Of a DNA stretch of 58,009 nt, positions 24,241 to 33,826 are shown piece after piece. This DNA is from Streptomyces aureocirculatus (lineage in GTDB: Bacteria > Actinomycetota > Actinomycetes > Streptomycetales > Streptomycetaceae). Both the position numbers and the translations under genes were made by a program. The stretch is taken from contig NZ_JOAP01000045.1 of the NCBI RefSeq assembly GCF_000720475.1, positions 1 through 58,009 on the forward strand, in the 5' to 3' direction. Below the pieces are notes generated by a model, which worked only from the letters and a program-made list of their open reading frames with translations, ran no database searches and was not told the DNA's origin. Position 1 is the first letter of the stretch. Every line of letters begins with the position of its first letter.

Positions 24241-24753
24241 ATGCCCACAACTCCGGACATGACGACCGCCAGCGATCCCGGCCTCCTCGACACGCTCCAG
24301 CACCAGGTCGCGGTGTTCGCGCGGCGCGCGGAGCAAACCCGCCTCGGCGGCGTCGGACAGGTCCGCAACTCCATGGATCGCGCCGCGTACCTGCTGCTCA
24401 ACCGCCTCGACAAGGAAGGGCCCATGGGCGTCAAAGCGCTAGCGGCAAGCATGGGCATCGACTCCTCGACCGTGACCCGCCAGGTCGCACCGCTGGTCGA
24501 CACCGGCCTGGTCAAGCGCACATCGCACCCCGAGGACGGCCGCGCGGTCGTCCTCCAGTTGTCGCCGCGCGGGCAGGCCCGCCTCGACGAGGTCCGCTCC
24601 TCGCGGCGCGAACTGATGGCGGAGCTCACCCAGGACTGGGCTCCGGAGGAACGGGAGAGCTTCACGACCCTGCTCACCCGCTTCAACACGGCGCTCTCGG
24701 CGCGACAGTCATCGCAGGCACTACCGGACACCGTCGCTCCGGCCGACTCCTGA
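24241..24753 (+). CDS. MarR-family transcriptional regulator
   Basis: This 170-residue protein carries a winged helix-turn-helix in residues ~55-125 (GVKALAASMGIDSSTVTRQV then the wing with SHPEDGRAV), flanked by dimerisation helices. ATG 24241 is used; ATG 24259 is an alternative. Divergent from ilvA with a 145-bp gap. Confidence 0.9.
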   Translation: MPTTPDMTTASDPGLLDTLQHQVAVFARRAEQTRLGGVGQVRNSMDRAAYLLLNRLDKEGPMGVKALAASMGIDSSTVTRQVAPLVDTGLVKRTSHPEDGRAVVLQLSPRGQARLDEVRSSRRELMAELTQDWAPEERESFTTLLTRFNTALSARQSSQALPDTVAPADS

Positions 24754-24890
24754 GCCACCGGCCGCGGTTCGCCGACTGCCGCGGCCGGGCCCCGAGCGGA
24801 TCGTTCCGCTCGCGCAGGGCTCTTGACCTGGGCGCCGTGCCTGGCCTCAGATGAAACCGGGTCCCCCGATGCCGAACGGCGGGAGGCGCG

Positions 24891-25397
24891 GTGCGAGAGC
24901 GGCAGGCCGCCCAACAGGCCCGCCGTGCCCGGGAGTTCCAAGCGTTCGTCGCGGGCGCGGCAGGCCGCCTTCTGCATGCCGCCACGCTGCTCACCGGCGA
25001 GCGCCCCGATGCCAACCCGCGCGCGCGGGTCCTGCTCACCGGGGCGCTCGCCGCCACCTATGCCTCCTGGGACCGGCTCCGCGGCGAAGATCCCTACGAC
25101 CGCACCCGTACCGCCCTGGTCGTCCGTTTCGCCCGCGGTGCCTGGCGGCGGCCCCGCGCGCACGGGGGCCTGCTCGACCGGCTCTCCCCACAGGAGCGGC
25201 TCGTGCTCGTCCTGCGGCTCTACGAGGGCGTGGCCGAGGAGCAGACGGCCGCGCTGCTCGGGCTGCCCGTCGAACGGGTACGGGCGCTTTCCGCGCGGGC
25301 CGTCGCCGCGGTGCTCCATCCGCCGCGCGGGCCCGCGCCCGCCGCGGCGCAGCCCCAGGTGCCGCCCACCGCGCTCGGGAAGGCGGCCTCTCCATGA
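24891..25397 (+). CDS. ECF sigma-factor-like protein
   Basis: This 168-residue protein has a GTG start at 24891 with GGGAGG upstream. The C-terminal half matches sigma-70 region 4 ([41 protein letters not shown]). Region 2 is poorly conserved, so it may not be a fully active sigma factor. It is followed by a membrane protein in an ATGA overlap, the usual arrangement with an anti-sigma factor. Confidence 0.8.
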   Translation: MRERQAAQQARRAREFQAFVAGAAGRLLHAATLLTGERPDANPRARVLLTGALAATYASWDRLRGEDPYDRTRTALVVRFARGAWRRPRAHGGLLDRLSPQERLVLVLRLYEGVAEEQTAALLGLPVERVRALSARAVAAVLHPPRGPAPAAAQPQVPPTALGKAASP

Positions 25398-25648
25398 GTC
25401 AGCAGGAGCGCCGTGAGGCGGCCGTGCGGCAACTGCTCGACGCGGGCGGGCCCGCGCCCGTACCGCCCGATCTGCACACCGACGCCGTGCGCCGCGGCGC
25501 GGGCATGCTGCGGCGGCGCACCGTGCTGCGGCGCGCCGGCTGGCTGCTGCTGCTCGCCGCCGTCCTCGCCTTCGCCGTCTGGGCGGCGGACGCGAGGCCG
25601 TGGACGGAGCCCCCGTCCCGGACCACGCCACCGCTCACACGCTGGTAG
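25394..25648 (+). CDS. Small membrane protein, putative anti-sigma partner
   Basis: This 84-residue protein overlaps the sigma-like gene by four bases (ATGA). A charged N-terminal ~45 residues is followed by an RRR-flanked membrane helix (~48-66, AGWLLLLAAVLAFAVWAAD) and a Pro-rich tail. No zinc anti-sigma HxxxCxxC motif is present. Confidence 0.72.
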   Translation: MSQQERREAAVRQLLDAGGPAPVPPDLHTDAVRRGAGMLRRRTVLRRAGWLLLLAAVLAFAVWAADARPWTEPPSRTTPPLTRW

Positions 25649-25688
25649 CGGCCGGGAACGGGGCATACGCCGCCGAACCCGCGGCCTC

Positions 25689-26843
25689 CTAGCCGAGCGC
25701 CTGCGTCAGGTCCGCAAGGAGGTCGTCGGCGGACTCGATGCCTACGGAGAGGCGCACCAGGTCGGCGGGGACCTCCAGGGCGGAGCCCGCGGTGGAGGCG
25801 TGCGTCATCCGGCCGGGGTGCTCGATGAGGGACTCGACGCCGCCGAGGGACTCACCGAGGGTGAAGAGGCGGGCGCGGTCGCAGACCTCGACGGCCGCTT
25901 CCTCGCCGCCTTCGACCTGGAAGGACACCATGCCGCCGAAGGCCTTCATCTGCTTGGCCGCGACCTCGTGGCCCGGGTGCGAGGCGAGCCCGGGGTAGAG
26001 GACCTTCGTCACGCGCGCGTGCTGCGTGAGCATGTCCACGATGCGCTCGGCGTTCTCGCTGTGCCGGTCCATGCGGACGGCGAGGGTCTTGATGCCCCGA
26101 AGAACCAGCCAGGAGTCGAAGGGCCCGGCCACGGCGCCCATGGCGTTCTGGTGGAAGGCCAGCTCCTCGCCGAGCGCGTCGTCGTTCACGACGAGCGCGC
26201 CGCCGACGACGTCGGAGTGCCCGCCCATGTACTTCGTCATGGAGTGCACGACCACGTCGGCGCCGAGGGCGAGCGGCTGCTGGAGGTAGGGGCTCGCGAA
26301 GGTGTTGTCCACGACGAGCTTCGCCCCGGCCTCGCGGGCGATCCGGGCCGTGGCCTCGATGTCGGTGATGCCGAGGAGCGGGTTGGACGGGGTCTCCACC
26401 CACACCGCCTTGGTGCGCGGCGTGATCGCGGCGCGCACCGCGGCCGGGTCGGAGGTGTCGGCGACGGACCACTCCACGCCCCACCGCGAGACGACCTTGG
26501 CGAACAGACGGAACGTGCCGCCGTACGCGTCGTTGGGGATGACCACGTGGTCACCGGGCCCGAGCAGCGTACGCAGCAGGCAGTCCTCGGCGGCGAGGCC
26601 GGAGGCGAAGGCGAGGCCGCGGCGGCCGCCTTCGAGGGCCGCGAGGTTCTCCTCCAGGGCGGTGCGCGTCGGGTTGGCGCTGCGGCTGTATTCGTAGCCG
26701 CCGCGCAGTCCGCCGACTCCGTCCTGCTTGTACGTGGACACCTGGTAGATGGGCGGGACGACGGCGCCGGTCAGCGGGTCGGCGGTGTTGCCCGCGTGGA
26801 TGGCGACGGTCTCGAAGTTCTGGCTGCTGTGCGAGTCACTCAT
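25689..26843 (-). CDS. metB: Cystathionine gamma-synthase
   Basis: This 384-residue PLP enzyme of the Cys/Met metabolism family carries SRSANPTRTALEENLAALEG, ASGLAAEDCLL, VETPSNPLLGITD and the PLP Lys in HSMTKYMGGHSD. It would join O-succinyl or O-acetyl-homoserine with cysteine; a gamma-lyase activity cannot be excluded. ATG 26843 is preferred over the ORF's earlier start because homologues begin near MSDSHSSQ. Confidence 0.92.
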   Translation of the reverse strand: MSDSHSSQNFETVAIHAGNTADPLTGAVVPPIYQVSTYKQDGVGGLRGGYEYSRSANPTRTALEENLAALEGGRRGLAFASGLAAEDCLLRTLLGPGDHVVIPNDAYGGTFRLFAKVVSRWGVEWSVADTSDPAAVRAAITPRTKAVWVETPSNPLLGITDIEATARIAREAGAKLVVDNTFASPYLQQPLALGADVVVHSMTKYMGGHSDVVGGALVVNDDALGEELAFHQNAMGAVAGPFDSWLVLRGIKTLAVRMDRHSENAERIVDMLTQHARVTKVLYPGLASHPGHEVAAKQMKAFGGMVSFQVEGGEEAAVEVCDRARLFTLGESLGGVESLIEHPGRMTHASTAGSALEVPADLVRLSVGIESADDLLADLTQALG

Positions 26844-26975
26844 GCGGCCTGAGCGTAATGCGGCGCGGCGCCCGGGGCCGGGCGGGTGGGGGCCCGCGGG
26901 CTCGGCGCGGAGCGGTTCGGCCAGGGGCGCGGCCAGGTTGGCCAATTGTCACAGGCTTCTGGTTCGCTTGTACGT

Positions 26976-28145
26976 ATGGAGATTCTCTGGGTCCTGATGG
27001 CCCTGGTCATGATCGGCGCGGTCCTCGGCCCCTATCTGCTGCGCAGGCGCGGCGGGATCCGTCAGGTCCACCCGAGCTCCCCGGACGCGGCGGACCCGGC
27101 GAACTACGGCTTCGCGCTCCAGGAGGAGCTGGACATCCGCATGCCGGGCCCGGACGCCGACCTCCTGGAGGTCCTCGACCTGGTGCAGCGTACGCAGGAC
27201 TGGCGTGCCGCGTCCCAGCTCCTTGCCGGTACGGAGGTGCACGGGGAGCAGCGCTGGCAGCGCGTGCAGGCCTTCGCGGGTGCCGCGTCCTTGGAGCTGG
27301 CGCGGCGGCCCGGCCAACAGGAGGGGCAGCGCGAAGCGCTTCGGCCAGGGGCGGCGGTCGGGTGGCGGGCGGGCGACACCCCCGGAGGGCAGTGGCTGCG
27401 GGTGTGGCGGGCGGAGGCCCCGAAGGACGCGGGCGGCGCCGCGGTGCACGCGGAGTTCCTGGTGCAGCAGGCCTGGCGCTCCTCCACGCCCGGTACGGAC
27501 GAGTTCCGGATCATCCTGGAGGAGGCCAAGGAGGCCTGCGCGCAGGCGGCCCTGCTCTCCCCCGGCGACCCGATCCCGTACATCGTGGAGCTGTCCATCG
27601 CCCGTGGCCTCGCCTATCCGCGCGCGGAGTTCGAGCAGCTCTGGCTGAAGATCCTGGACCGCGCCCCGGCGCACATGGGGGCGCACCTGGCGGCGCTGCA
27701 CTACTGGTGCGAGAAGTGGCACGGCACCCGCGAGGAGGCGTACTCCTTCGCGGAGGCCGCCGCGACCCGTGCCCCGCAGGGCTCCCTGCTCTCCGCGCTC
27801 CCGCTGTTCGCGGTGTACGAGCACCTGCCGGAGGTCAATCTGGTCCGCGGGTTCTACGAGAGCGAGGTCGTGACGAAGGCGATCGAGGGCGCCCAGTTCG
27901 CGGTGCACTCGGCCCGCGCGGGCGACCCGATGCTGGCGCACGTCCGCCACCTCCTGGTGTTCTTCCTGGTCCGCTGCGAGCGCTGGGGCGAGGCGATGCA
28001 CCAGTTGGTGCACGTCGACGGCCATGTGGGCGCCCTGCCCTGGACCGTGTCGAGCGACCCGGCGGCGGACTACGCGGTCTACCGCGCCCTGGCCGTCGCG
28101 GGGTACGAGGCCAACGGCGGCAGCCCGGCGACCCTGCCGCACTGA
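26976..28145 (+). CDS. Membrane-anchored TPR-like protein
   Basis: This 389-residue protein starts at ATG 26976 without an obvious Shine-Dalgarno. Residues ~2-22 form an N-terminal membrane helix (LWVLMALVMIGAVLGPYLL) followed by RRR. The rest is alpha-helical with repeat-like segments and many Trp, resembling tetratricopeptide solenoids. Conserved between metB and msrA in Streptomyces as recalled. Function unknown. Confidence 0.8.
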   Translation: MEILWVLMALVMIGAVLGPYLLRRRGGIRQVHPSSPDAADPANYGFALQEELDIRMPGPDADLLEVLDLVQRTQDWRAASQLLAGTEVHGEQRWQRVQAFAGAASLELARRPGQQEGQREALRPGAAVGWRAGDTPGGQWLRVWRAEAPKDAGGAAVHAEFLVQQAWRSSTPGTDEFRIILEEAKEACAQAALLSPGDPIPYIVELSIARGLAYPRAEFEQLWLKILDRAPAHMGAHLAALHYWCEKWHGTREEAYSFAEAAATRAPQGSLLSALPLFAVYEHLPEVNLVRGFYESEVVTKAIEGAQFAVHSARAGDPMLAHVRHLLVFFLVRCERWGEAMHQLVHVDGHVGALPWTVSSDPAADYAVYRALAVAGYEANGGSPATLPH

Positions 28146-28243
28146 GCGGCGCCCCGCGCTCCGGGACCCCGTGCGACCGGCAGGAATGTCCCCGGCCACC
28201 CCGTCGTTGTACGTACACCCCGCACCGTCACGCACCGCACCGT

Positions 28244-28342
28244 CACGCCACGCACGCCACGCACGCCACGCACGCCACGCACGCCACGCACGCCACGCAC
28301 GCCACGCACGCCACGCACGCCACGCACGCCACGCACGCCACG
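28244..28342. repeat. Perfect 9-nt tandem repeat, 11 copies, in the msrA leader
   Basis: Eleven identical copies of CACGCCACG occupy 99 bp and abut the msrA Shine-Dalgarno (GAGGAGAGAAG, ATG at 28356). A simple repeat this perfect is prone to slippage and could vary among strains, altering leader length. Confidence 0.97.
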
Positions 28343-28355
28343 AGGAGAGAAGCAC

Positions 28356-29024
<669 letters not shown>

Positions 29025-29039
29025 TCCCGCCCCCGCCCC

Positions 29040-29834
29040 ATGCCCCATGCCCACGCCCCCGACGGCACCGCCCTCCACTACGAGCTGCACGGCTCCGGTG
29101 AACCCCTGGTGCTGCTCAGCGGGCAGTCCAACAGCCGCCGGTGGTGGGACCCCGTCGTCGCGGACTTCGCCGCCGCGTACACGACCGTCACCGTCGACTG
29201 GCGCGGGACCGGCGAGAGCGACCGGCCCGACACCGACACCTACAGCACCCGTGGGTTCGCCGCCGACGTGACGGCCGTGCTCGACGACGCCGGGATCGGG
29301 CGTGCGCATGTGTACGGCACCTCGATGGGCGGCCGGGTCGCCCAGTGGCTCGCCGCCGACCGCCCGGAGCGGGTCGAGCGGCTCGTGCTCGGCTGTACGT
29401 CGCCGGGGGCGCCGCACGGCGTCGAGCGCGGGCCCGAGGTGCGGCGGGCGCTCGCGCAGGCCGACCCGGCCGCGGCCCGGCGGGGGCTCCTGGAGCTGAT
29501 GTACACGCCCGCGTGGATCGCCGCGCAGGAAGCCGCGGGGCGCACGGAGTTCACCACCCTCGGGGACCCTGCCATGCCCGCGCACGCCCGCCGCCGCCAT
29601 CTGCGCGCCAGCGCCCGGCACGACGCGTGGGACGCGCTCCCGCGGATCGAGGCACCGACGCTCGTCGTGCACGGCGGCGACGACACGTTCAACCCGACCG
29701 CGAACGCCGCCCTCATCGCGGGCCGCGTACCGAACGCCCGGACACAGCTCGTCCCGGGCGCCCGGCACGCCTACTTCGAGGAGTTCGCGGAGGTCGCGAC
29801 GCCCCTGGTACTCACGTTCCTGGACGGCTCCTAG
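29040..29834 (+). CDS. Alpha/beta-hydrolase
   Basis: This 264-residue protein has oxyanion block [13 protein letters not shown], nucleophile elbow [10 protein letters not shown] (Ser ~95), acidic residue in [11 protein letters not shown] and catalytic His in [10 protein letters not shown]. The fold includes esterases and 3-oxoadipate enol-lactonase-like proteins; the substrate is unknown. It starts 15 bp after msrA, probably in the same transcript. Confidence 0.9.
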   Translation: MPHAHAPDGTALHYELHGSGEPLVLLSGQSNSRRWWDPVVADFAAAYTTVTVDWRGTGESDRPDTDTYSTRGFAADVTAVLDDAGIGRAHVYGTSMGGRVAQWLAADRPERVERLVLGCTSPGAPHGVERGPEVRRALAQADPAAARRGLLELMYTPAWIAAQEAAGRTEFTTLGDPAMPAHARRRHLRASARHDAWDALPRIEAPTLVVHGGDDTFNPTANAALIAGRVPNARTQLVPGARHAYFEEFAEVATPLVLTFLDGS

Positions 29835-29952
29835 GAGGCCTCGCGTTCCTGGGCGGCCTAGGAGGCCTCGCGTCCTGGGCGGCTCCTAGGGGGCCTCACG
29901 TTCCTGGGCGGCTCCTAGGGGGCCTCACGTCCCTGGGCCCCCTAGGAGGCCC
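29828..29952. repeat. Four imperfect tandem copies of a ~29-nt unit
   Basis: Units of the form TCCTAGGAGGCCTCGCGTTC followed by CTGGGCGGC are repeated directly after the hydrolase stop. Each contains the CCTAGG palindrome. The array may act as a terminator between the convergent hydrolase and MFS genes. Confidence 0.8.
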
Positions 29953-29956
29953 GGCC

Positions 29957-30118
29957 TCACAGATGGCGCGGCGGACTGTTCCGGATCGCCGAACGGCGGG
30001 CCCACAGCGCGCAGATCAGCAGGACCAGACCAGCGAAGCTGTACGCCCAGGCGTCCGTGGTGCCGGTGGCGGCACCGATTCCCGGGACCGCCGGACCGAA
30101 CCAACTTGGCGCCCCGGG
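29957..30118 (-). pseudogene. In-frame transmembrane remnant immediately after the MFS stop
   Basis: After the transporter TGA (30119-30121) the same frame stays open for 53 more codons. It encodes a credible membrane helix (DAWAYSFAGLVLLICALWAR) and a basic tail before the next TGA. There is no start codon with a Shine-Dalgarno. It looks like the C-terminal end of another membrane protein left by deletion or fusion, or a stop-codon interrupted extension. Confidence 0.45.
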
Positions 30119-31780
30119 TCACTCACCCCGTTCGCCGGACCGCTCTCCCGGCTTCCGTGACGCCTTGCCGCCCCCGCGGGGATGCCACAGCCGTAGCCAG
30201 AGGTCCCGTGCGTTCCGGCCCTCCTCGACTCGGCTGCGGGCGACCACTTCGCGGGCCTCGCCCTGGGTCTCGACCATCGGGCCCGAGCCGCGCAGCGGTT
30301 GTCCCGCCGTCTCGTGCAGGAAGAACGTCGACACCAGACCGATCACTCCGGCCACCATCAAGTAGTAGCCGGGGATCAGGGTGTTACCGGTCTGTTCGAC
30401 CAGGAACGAGGCGAACAGCGGGGTGGTGCCGCCGAACAGGGACACCGAGATGTTGAAGGCGATCGACAGGGCGCCGTACCGCAGCCGGGTGGGGAACAGG
30501 GCAGGCAGCGTGGCCGCCGCCGTACCGGCGAAGCACACCAGGAGCAGTCCGAGGATCGCGCAGCCGAACGCGGGGAAGAGGATGCCGCCCTCGCGGATCA
30601 GCAGGAACGCGGGCACGGACAGCGCGATCAGGGCGATGCTGCCGCCCATGAACATCGGGCGCCTGCCCCACCGGTCGGAGCTGCGGCCCACGGTGGTGAT
30701 GGCGAGCGCGACGAGCAGCATGGTGCCGAGCACGAGCAACTGCGCGGTGGTGTCGCTCTCCCCCAGGGTCACCGTCATGAACGTCGGCAGATACGACGTG
30801 ACCATGTAGTTGGTGACGTTGTAGAGCAGCACCAGACCCATGCAGATGAGGACCGCCTGCCAGTGCCGGGTGAAGATCTCCTTGAGGCGGCCCTTGCCGG
30901 ACTGGCGGGCCTCCTCGACGGGATCGCCGCCGTCCTGCCCCTCGCCCTGTCCCTCGCCGTCCCCCCGCGCGGCCGCCGCCGAGGCGATCTCCTGCTTGAA
31001 CGCGGGCGTCTCCTCCAGCTTCAGGCGCATGTAGAGGCCGATGACGCCGAGCGGTCCCGCGATGAAGAACGGGATGCGCCAGCCCCAGCTCTCCAGGCCG
31101 TCCGAGCCGAGCGTCAGCGTGAGGACGGTGACGAGGCCCGAGCCCAGGGAGTAGCCGACGAAGGTGCCGAAGTCGAGCCAGCTACCCAGGAATCCGCGCC
31201 GCTGGTCGGGGGCGTACTCGGCGATGTAGGTGGTGGCGCCCGCGTACTCGCCGCCGGTGGAGAAGCCCTGGACGAGTCGGCACAGCAGGAGCAGCAGCGG
31301 GGCGGCGAAGCCGATCGAGGCGTACGACGGCAGGAAGCCGACCGCGAAGGTGCTCGCCGCCATCATGATCATGGTCGCGGCGAGGACGCGCTGCCGGCCG
31401 ATGCGGTCGCCGAGCGGCCCGAAGACGAGCCCGCCGAGGGGACGTACGACGAAGGCCGCGGCGAAGGTGGCGAAGGTGGCGACGACCTGGGCACCGGGCG
31501 AGCTCGACGGGAAGAAGACCTTGCCGAGCGTGCCCGCCAGATAGGCGTAGACGCCGAAGTCGAACCACTCCATGGTGTTGCCGAGCGCGGCGGCCGACAC
31601 CGCGCGCCGCACCATCGGCTGGTCCGAGACCGTGACGTCCCCGGGGCTCAGCGACTTCTTGCGGCGGCGAAGGAGCGTGCGCGCCATGCGGTCGGTCGCC
31701 GCCGAGCGGGCCTTGGGCGCCGTGTCCGTCTCGGGCCCGCCGGGTCGTCGTGGCGTTCCGCGTGGAGTGCCTCTCGCCAT
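30119..31780 (-). CDS. MFS transporter, metabolite:H+ symporter (ProP-like) family
   Basis: This 553-residue protein starts at ATG 31780 with AGGAGGGG upstream. Twelve membrane helices are expected. Family motifs include NTMEWFDFGVYAYLA, GPLGDRIGRQRVL and FSTGGEYAGATTYIAEYAP. The N-terminal ~55 residues are a basic Arg-rich extension. The central cytoplasmic loop is expanded with an acidic Gly-rich insert (GDGEGQGEGQDGGDP). Relatives import osmolytes or organic acids; the substrate is unresolved. Confidence 0.92.
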   Translation of the reverse strand: MARGTPRGTPRRPGGPETDTAPKARSAATDRMARTLLRRRKKSLSPGDVTVSDQPMVRRAVSAAALGNTMEWFDFGVYAYLAGTLGKVFFPSSSPGAQVVATFATFAAAFVVRPLGGLVFGPLGDRIGRQRVLAATMIMMAASTFAVGFLPSYASIGFAAPLLLLLCRLVQGFSTGGEYAGATTYIAEYAPDQRRGFLGSWLDFGTFVGYSLGSGLVTVLTLTLGSDGLESWGWRIPFFIAGPLGVIGLYMRLKLEETPAFKQEIASAAAARGDGEGQGEGQDGGDPVEEARQSGKGRLKEIFTRHWQAVLICMGLVLLYNVTNYMVTSYLPTFMTVTLGESDTTAQLLVLGTMLLVALAITTVGRSSDRWGRRPMFMGGSIALIALSVPAFLLIREGGILFPAFGCAILGLLLVCFAGTAAATLPALFPTRLRYGALSIAFNISVSLFGGTTPLFASFLVEQTGNTLIPGYYLMVAGVIGLVSTFFLHETAGQPLRGSGPMVETQGEAREVVARSRVEEGRNARDLWLRLWHPRGGGKASRKPGERSGERGE

Positions 31781-32098
31781 GAACCCTGTCCCCTCCTGCC
31801 GACCAAGAGAAAGCTGTGCCGCCGCAAAATTAAGCCGCCCCCTAGGGAGCGGCAAGGCGACGATTCCCTTCTGCGCCCGTTCCCGGACGCAACGGATTCA
31901 CACATGGTCCTTGGCGGAGAGAGGGGGGACAGCTATGGGGCTCGGCGCGGACGTACGCCCGTACGGATGAGCGGACGCACGCCCGCACGGTTGAGGGGGC
32001 GCACGCCCGCACGGTTGAGGGGGCGGCCCGAAGGCTCGCCCCCCCGAGGCACCGCGCCCGGCCCCCGCCCGGTCGCCCCCGACCCTTACGGTGCCGGG
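31781..32098. other. Intergenic region with a 24-nt tandem repeat
   Basis: It holds the MFS promoter region and, at 31949-32020, three copies of a 24-nt unit (GGACGCACGCCCGCACGGTT plus GAGG), the first diverged. Nothing coding is supported. Confidence 0.6.
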
Positions 32099-32485
32099 TC
32101 AGTCCCCCGACCCGTACGGCTTGGTGAGGATCTCCAGCTTGTGGCCGTTCGGGTCGTCCCAGTACAGACCGCGGCCGCCGTCGTTCGTATTGATCTGGTT
32201 GTCCAGCTTGTGGTACGGGTCTGCCCAGTATGTGAGACCGCGCTCCTTGATGCGTTCGAAGATCGCGTCGAACTCGTCCTCGGAGACCAGGAACGCGTAG
32301 TGCTGGGCCACGAACGGCTCGCCGTCGCCCTCGTAGTAGTCGAGTGTGACGCCGTTGGGGATGGTCACCGGGATGAACGGGCCGTACTGCGGGCTGACTT
32401 CGAGACCCAGGATGTCGGCGAGGAACTGCGCCGAGGCCTTCTTGTCCTCGGCCACGACAATGGTGTGGTTCAACTCGATGGTCAT
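32099..32485 (-). CDS. VOC-superfamily (glyoxalase/dioxygenase-like) protein
   Basis: This 128-residue protein starts at ATG 32485 with GAGGAGG upstream. Paired beta-alpha-beta-beta-beta modules are evident: LNHTIVVAEDKKASAQFLAD, then GRGLYWDDPNGHKLEILTKPY with His and Glu in metal-ligand positions. The family covers glyoxalases, extradiol dioxygenases and antibiotic-binding proteins. Function open. Confidence 0.9.
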   Translation of the reverse strand: MTIELNHTIVVAEDKKASAQFLADILGLEVSPQYGPFIPVTIPNGVTLDYYEGDGEPFVAQHYAFLVSEDEFDAIFERIKERGLTYWADPYHKLDNQINTNDGGRGLYWDDPNGHKLEILTKPYGSGD

Positions 32486-32626
32486 CGTGCGGACCTCCTC
32501 GTAGATGACATCCACCACGGTAGGCGCGCGGACCGGACCCGGGAATCGGCCGACGGGCCGGGGCGGACTGCGCTCTGCGCCCTAGGCCCGGGGTCGCAGT
32601 CGCATTCCGGTCAGTCGCGCCATCCG

Positions 32627-33679
32627 TCAGATCGTCGCCGCGTCGATCACGAAGCGGTAGCGCACATCGCTGGCGAGGACCCGTTCGTACGCCTCGTTGA
32701 TCTGCCCGGCGGAGATCAGCTCGATCTCGGCGCCCAGGCCGTGCTCGGCGCAGAAGTCCAGCATCTCCTGGGTCTCCCTGATGCCGCCGATGGCGGAGCC
32801 CGCGAGGGTCTTGCGCTGGAGCATGAGGGAGAAGACGTTCAGCGAGACGGGCTCCTCGGGGGCGCCGACGTTCACCAGGGCGCCGTCCGTCTTGAGCAGT
32901 CCCAGGTACTGGTCGAACGGCAGCGGCGCGGAGACCGTGGACACGATCAGGTCGAAGGACCCGGCGAGCCGCTCGAAGGTGCTCTCGTCGCTGGTCGCGT
33001 AGTAGTGGTCGGCGCCGAGGCGCAGGCCGTCGTCCTTCTTGCGCAGGGACTGCGAGAGGACGGTCACCTCGGCGCCCATGGCGTGCGCGATCTTCACGGC
33101 CATGTGGCCGAGGCCGCCGAGCCCGACGACGGCCACCTTCTTGCCGGGGCCCGCGTTCCAGTGGGCGAGCGGGGAGTACGTGGTGATGCCCGCGCACAGC
33201 AGCGGCGCGGCCACGTCGAGGGCGAGGCCGTCGGGGATGCGCAGCGTGAAGGCCTCGTCGACGACGATCCGCGCGGAGTAGCCGCCGAGGGTGGGCTCGC
33301 CGTTCTTGTCGAGGGCGTTGTACGTCTGGATGTTGCCCTTGTCGCAGTACTGCTCCAGGCCCGCCAGACAGTTCGCGCACTCGCGGCAGGAGTCGACCAT
33401 GCAGCCGACGCCGACGCGGTCACCGGCCTTGAACTTGGTGACGTCGGCACCGACCTCCGCCACCACACCGGCGATCTCGTGCCCCGGGACCATCGGGAAG
33501 ATGCCCTCGCCCCAGCCGTCACGGGCCTGGTGGATGTCGGAGTGACAGATACCGGCGTACTTGACGTCGATGAGGACGTCGGACGGGCCGACGGGGCGGC
33601 GCTCGATGGTGGTGCGCTCCAGCGGAGCCTTGGCGGAGGGAGCGGCGTAAGCGGGTACGTCCATAGTCTGTGCGGTCAT
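32627..33679 (-). CDS. Zinc-dependent alcohol dehydrogenase (YahK/cinnamyl-alcohol type)
   Basis: This 350-residue protein has catalytic zinc ligands in GICHSD and GHEIAG and a structural zinc lobe [20 protein letters not shown]. The Rossmann motif is [13 protein letters not shown]. Probably NADP-dependent, reducing aldehydes. ATG 33679 lacks a clear Shine-Dalgarno; ATG 33664 is an alternative. Divergent from the MmyB-type regulator, which likely controls it. Confidence 0.93.
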   Translation of the reverse strand: MTAQTMDVPAYAAPSAKAPLERTTIERRPVGPSDVLIDVKYAGICHSDIHQARDGWGEGIFPMVPGHEIAGVVAEVGADVTKFKAGDRVGVGCMVDSCRECANCLAGLEQYCDKGNIQTYNALDKNGEPTLGGYSARIVVDEAFTLRIPDGLALDVAAPLLCAGITTYSPLAHWNAGPGKKVAVVGLGGLGHMAVKIAHAMGAEVTVLSQSLRKKDDGLRLGADHYYATSDESTFERLAGSFDLIVSTVSAPLPFDQYLGLLKTDGALVNVGAPEEPVSLNVFSLMLQRKTLAGSAIGGIRETQEMLDFCAEHGLGAEIELISAGQINEAYERVLASDVRYRFVIDAATI

Positions 33680-33826
33680 GTTTTCGAGGCTGCCACCTGC
33701 GCAGACAGTCACCCAGCCCTCTATTGCGCCTACGTCCGGCAGGCGTGGCACGGGCCTGCGTACCACTGCTCTGCCTACTACTGGCAGGAACAGGCTGGCG
33801 CCCGGGGGAGGCCGGATACTGGACGT

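Noticed and set aside
22863..25631. 922-codon minus-strand ORF
   Set aside because: Only the part up to 24095 is ilvA. The upstream part is open by GC bias and lies antisense to marR and the sigma-like genes.
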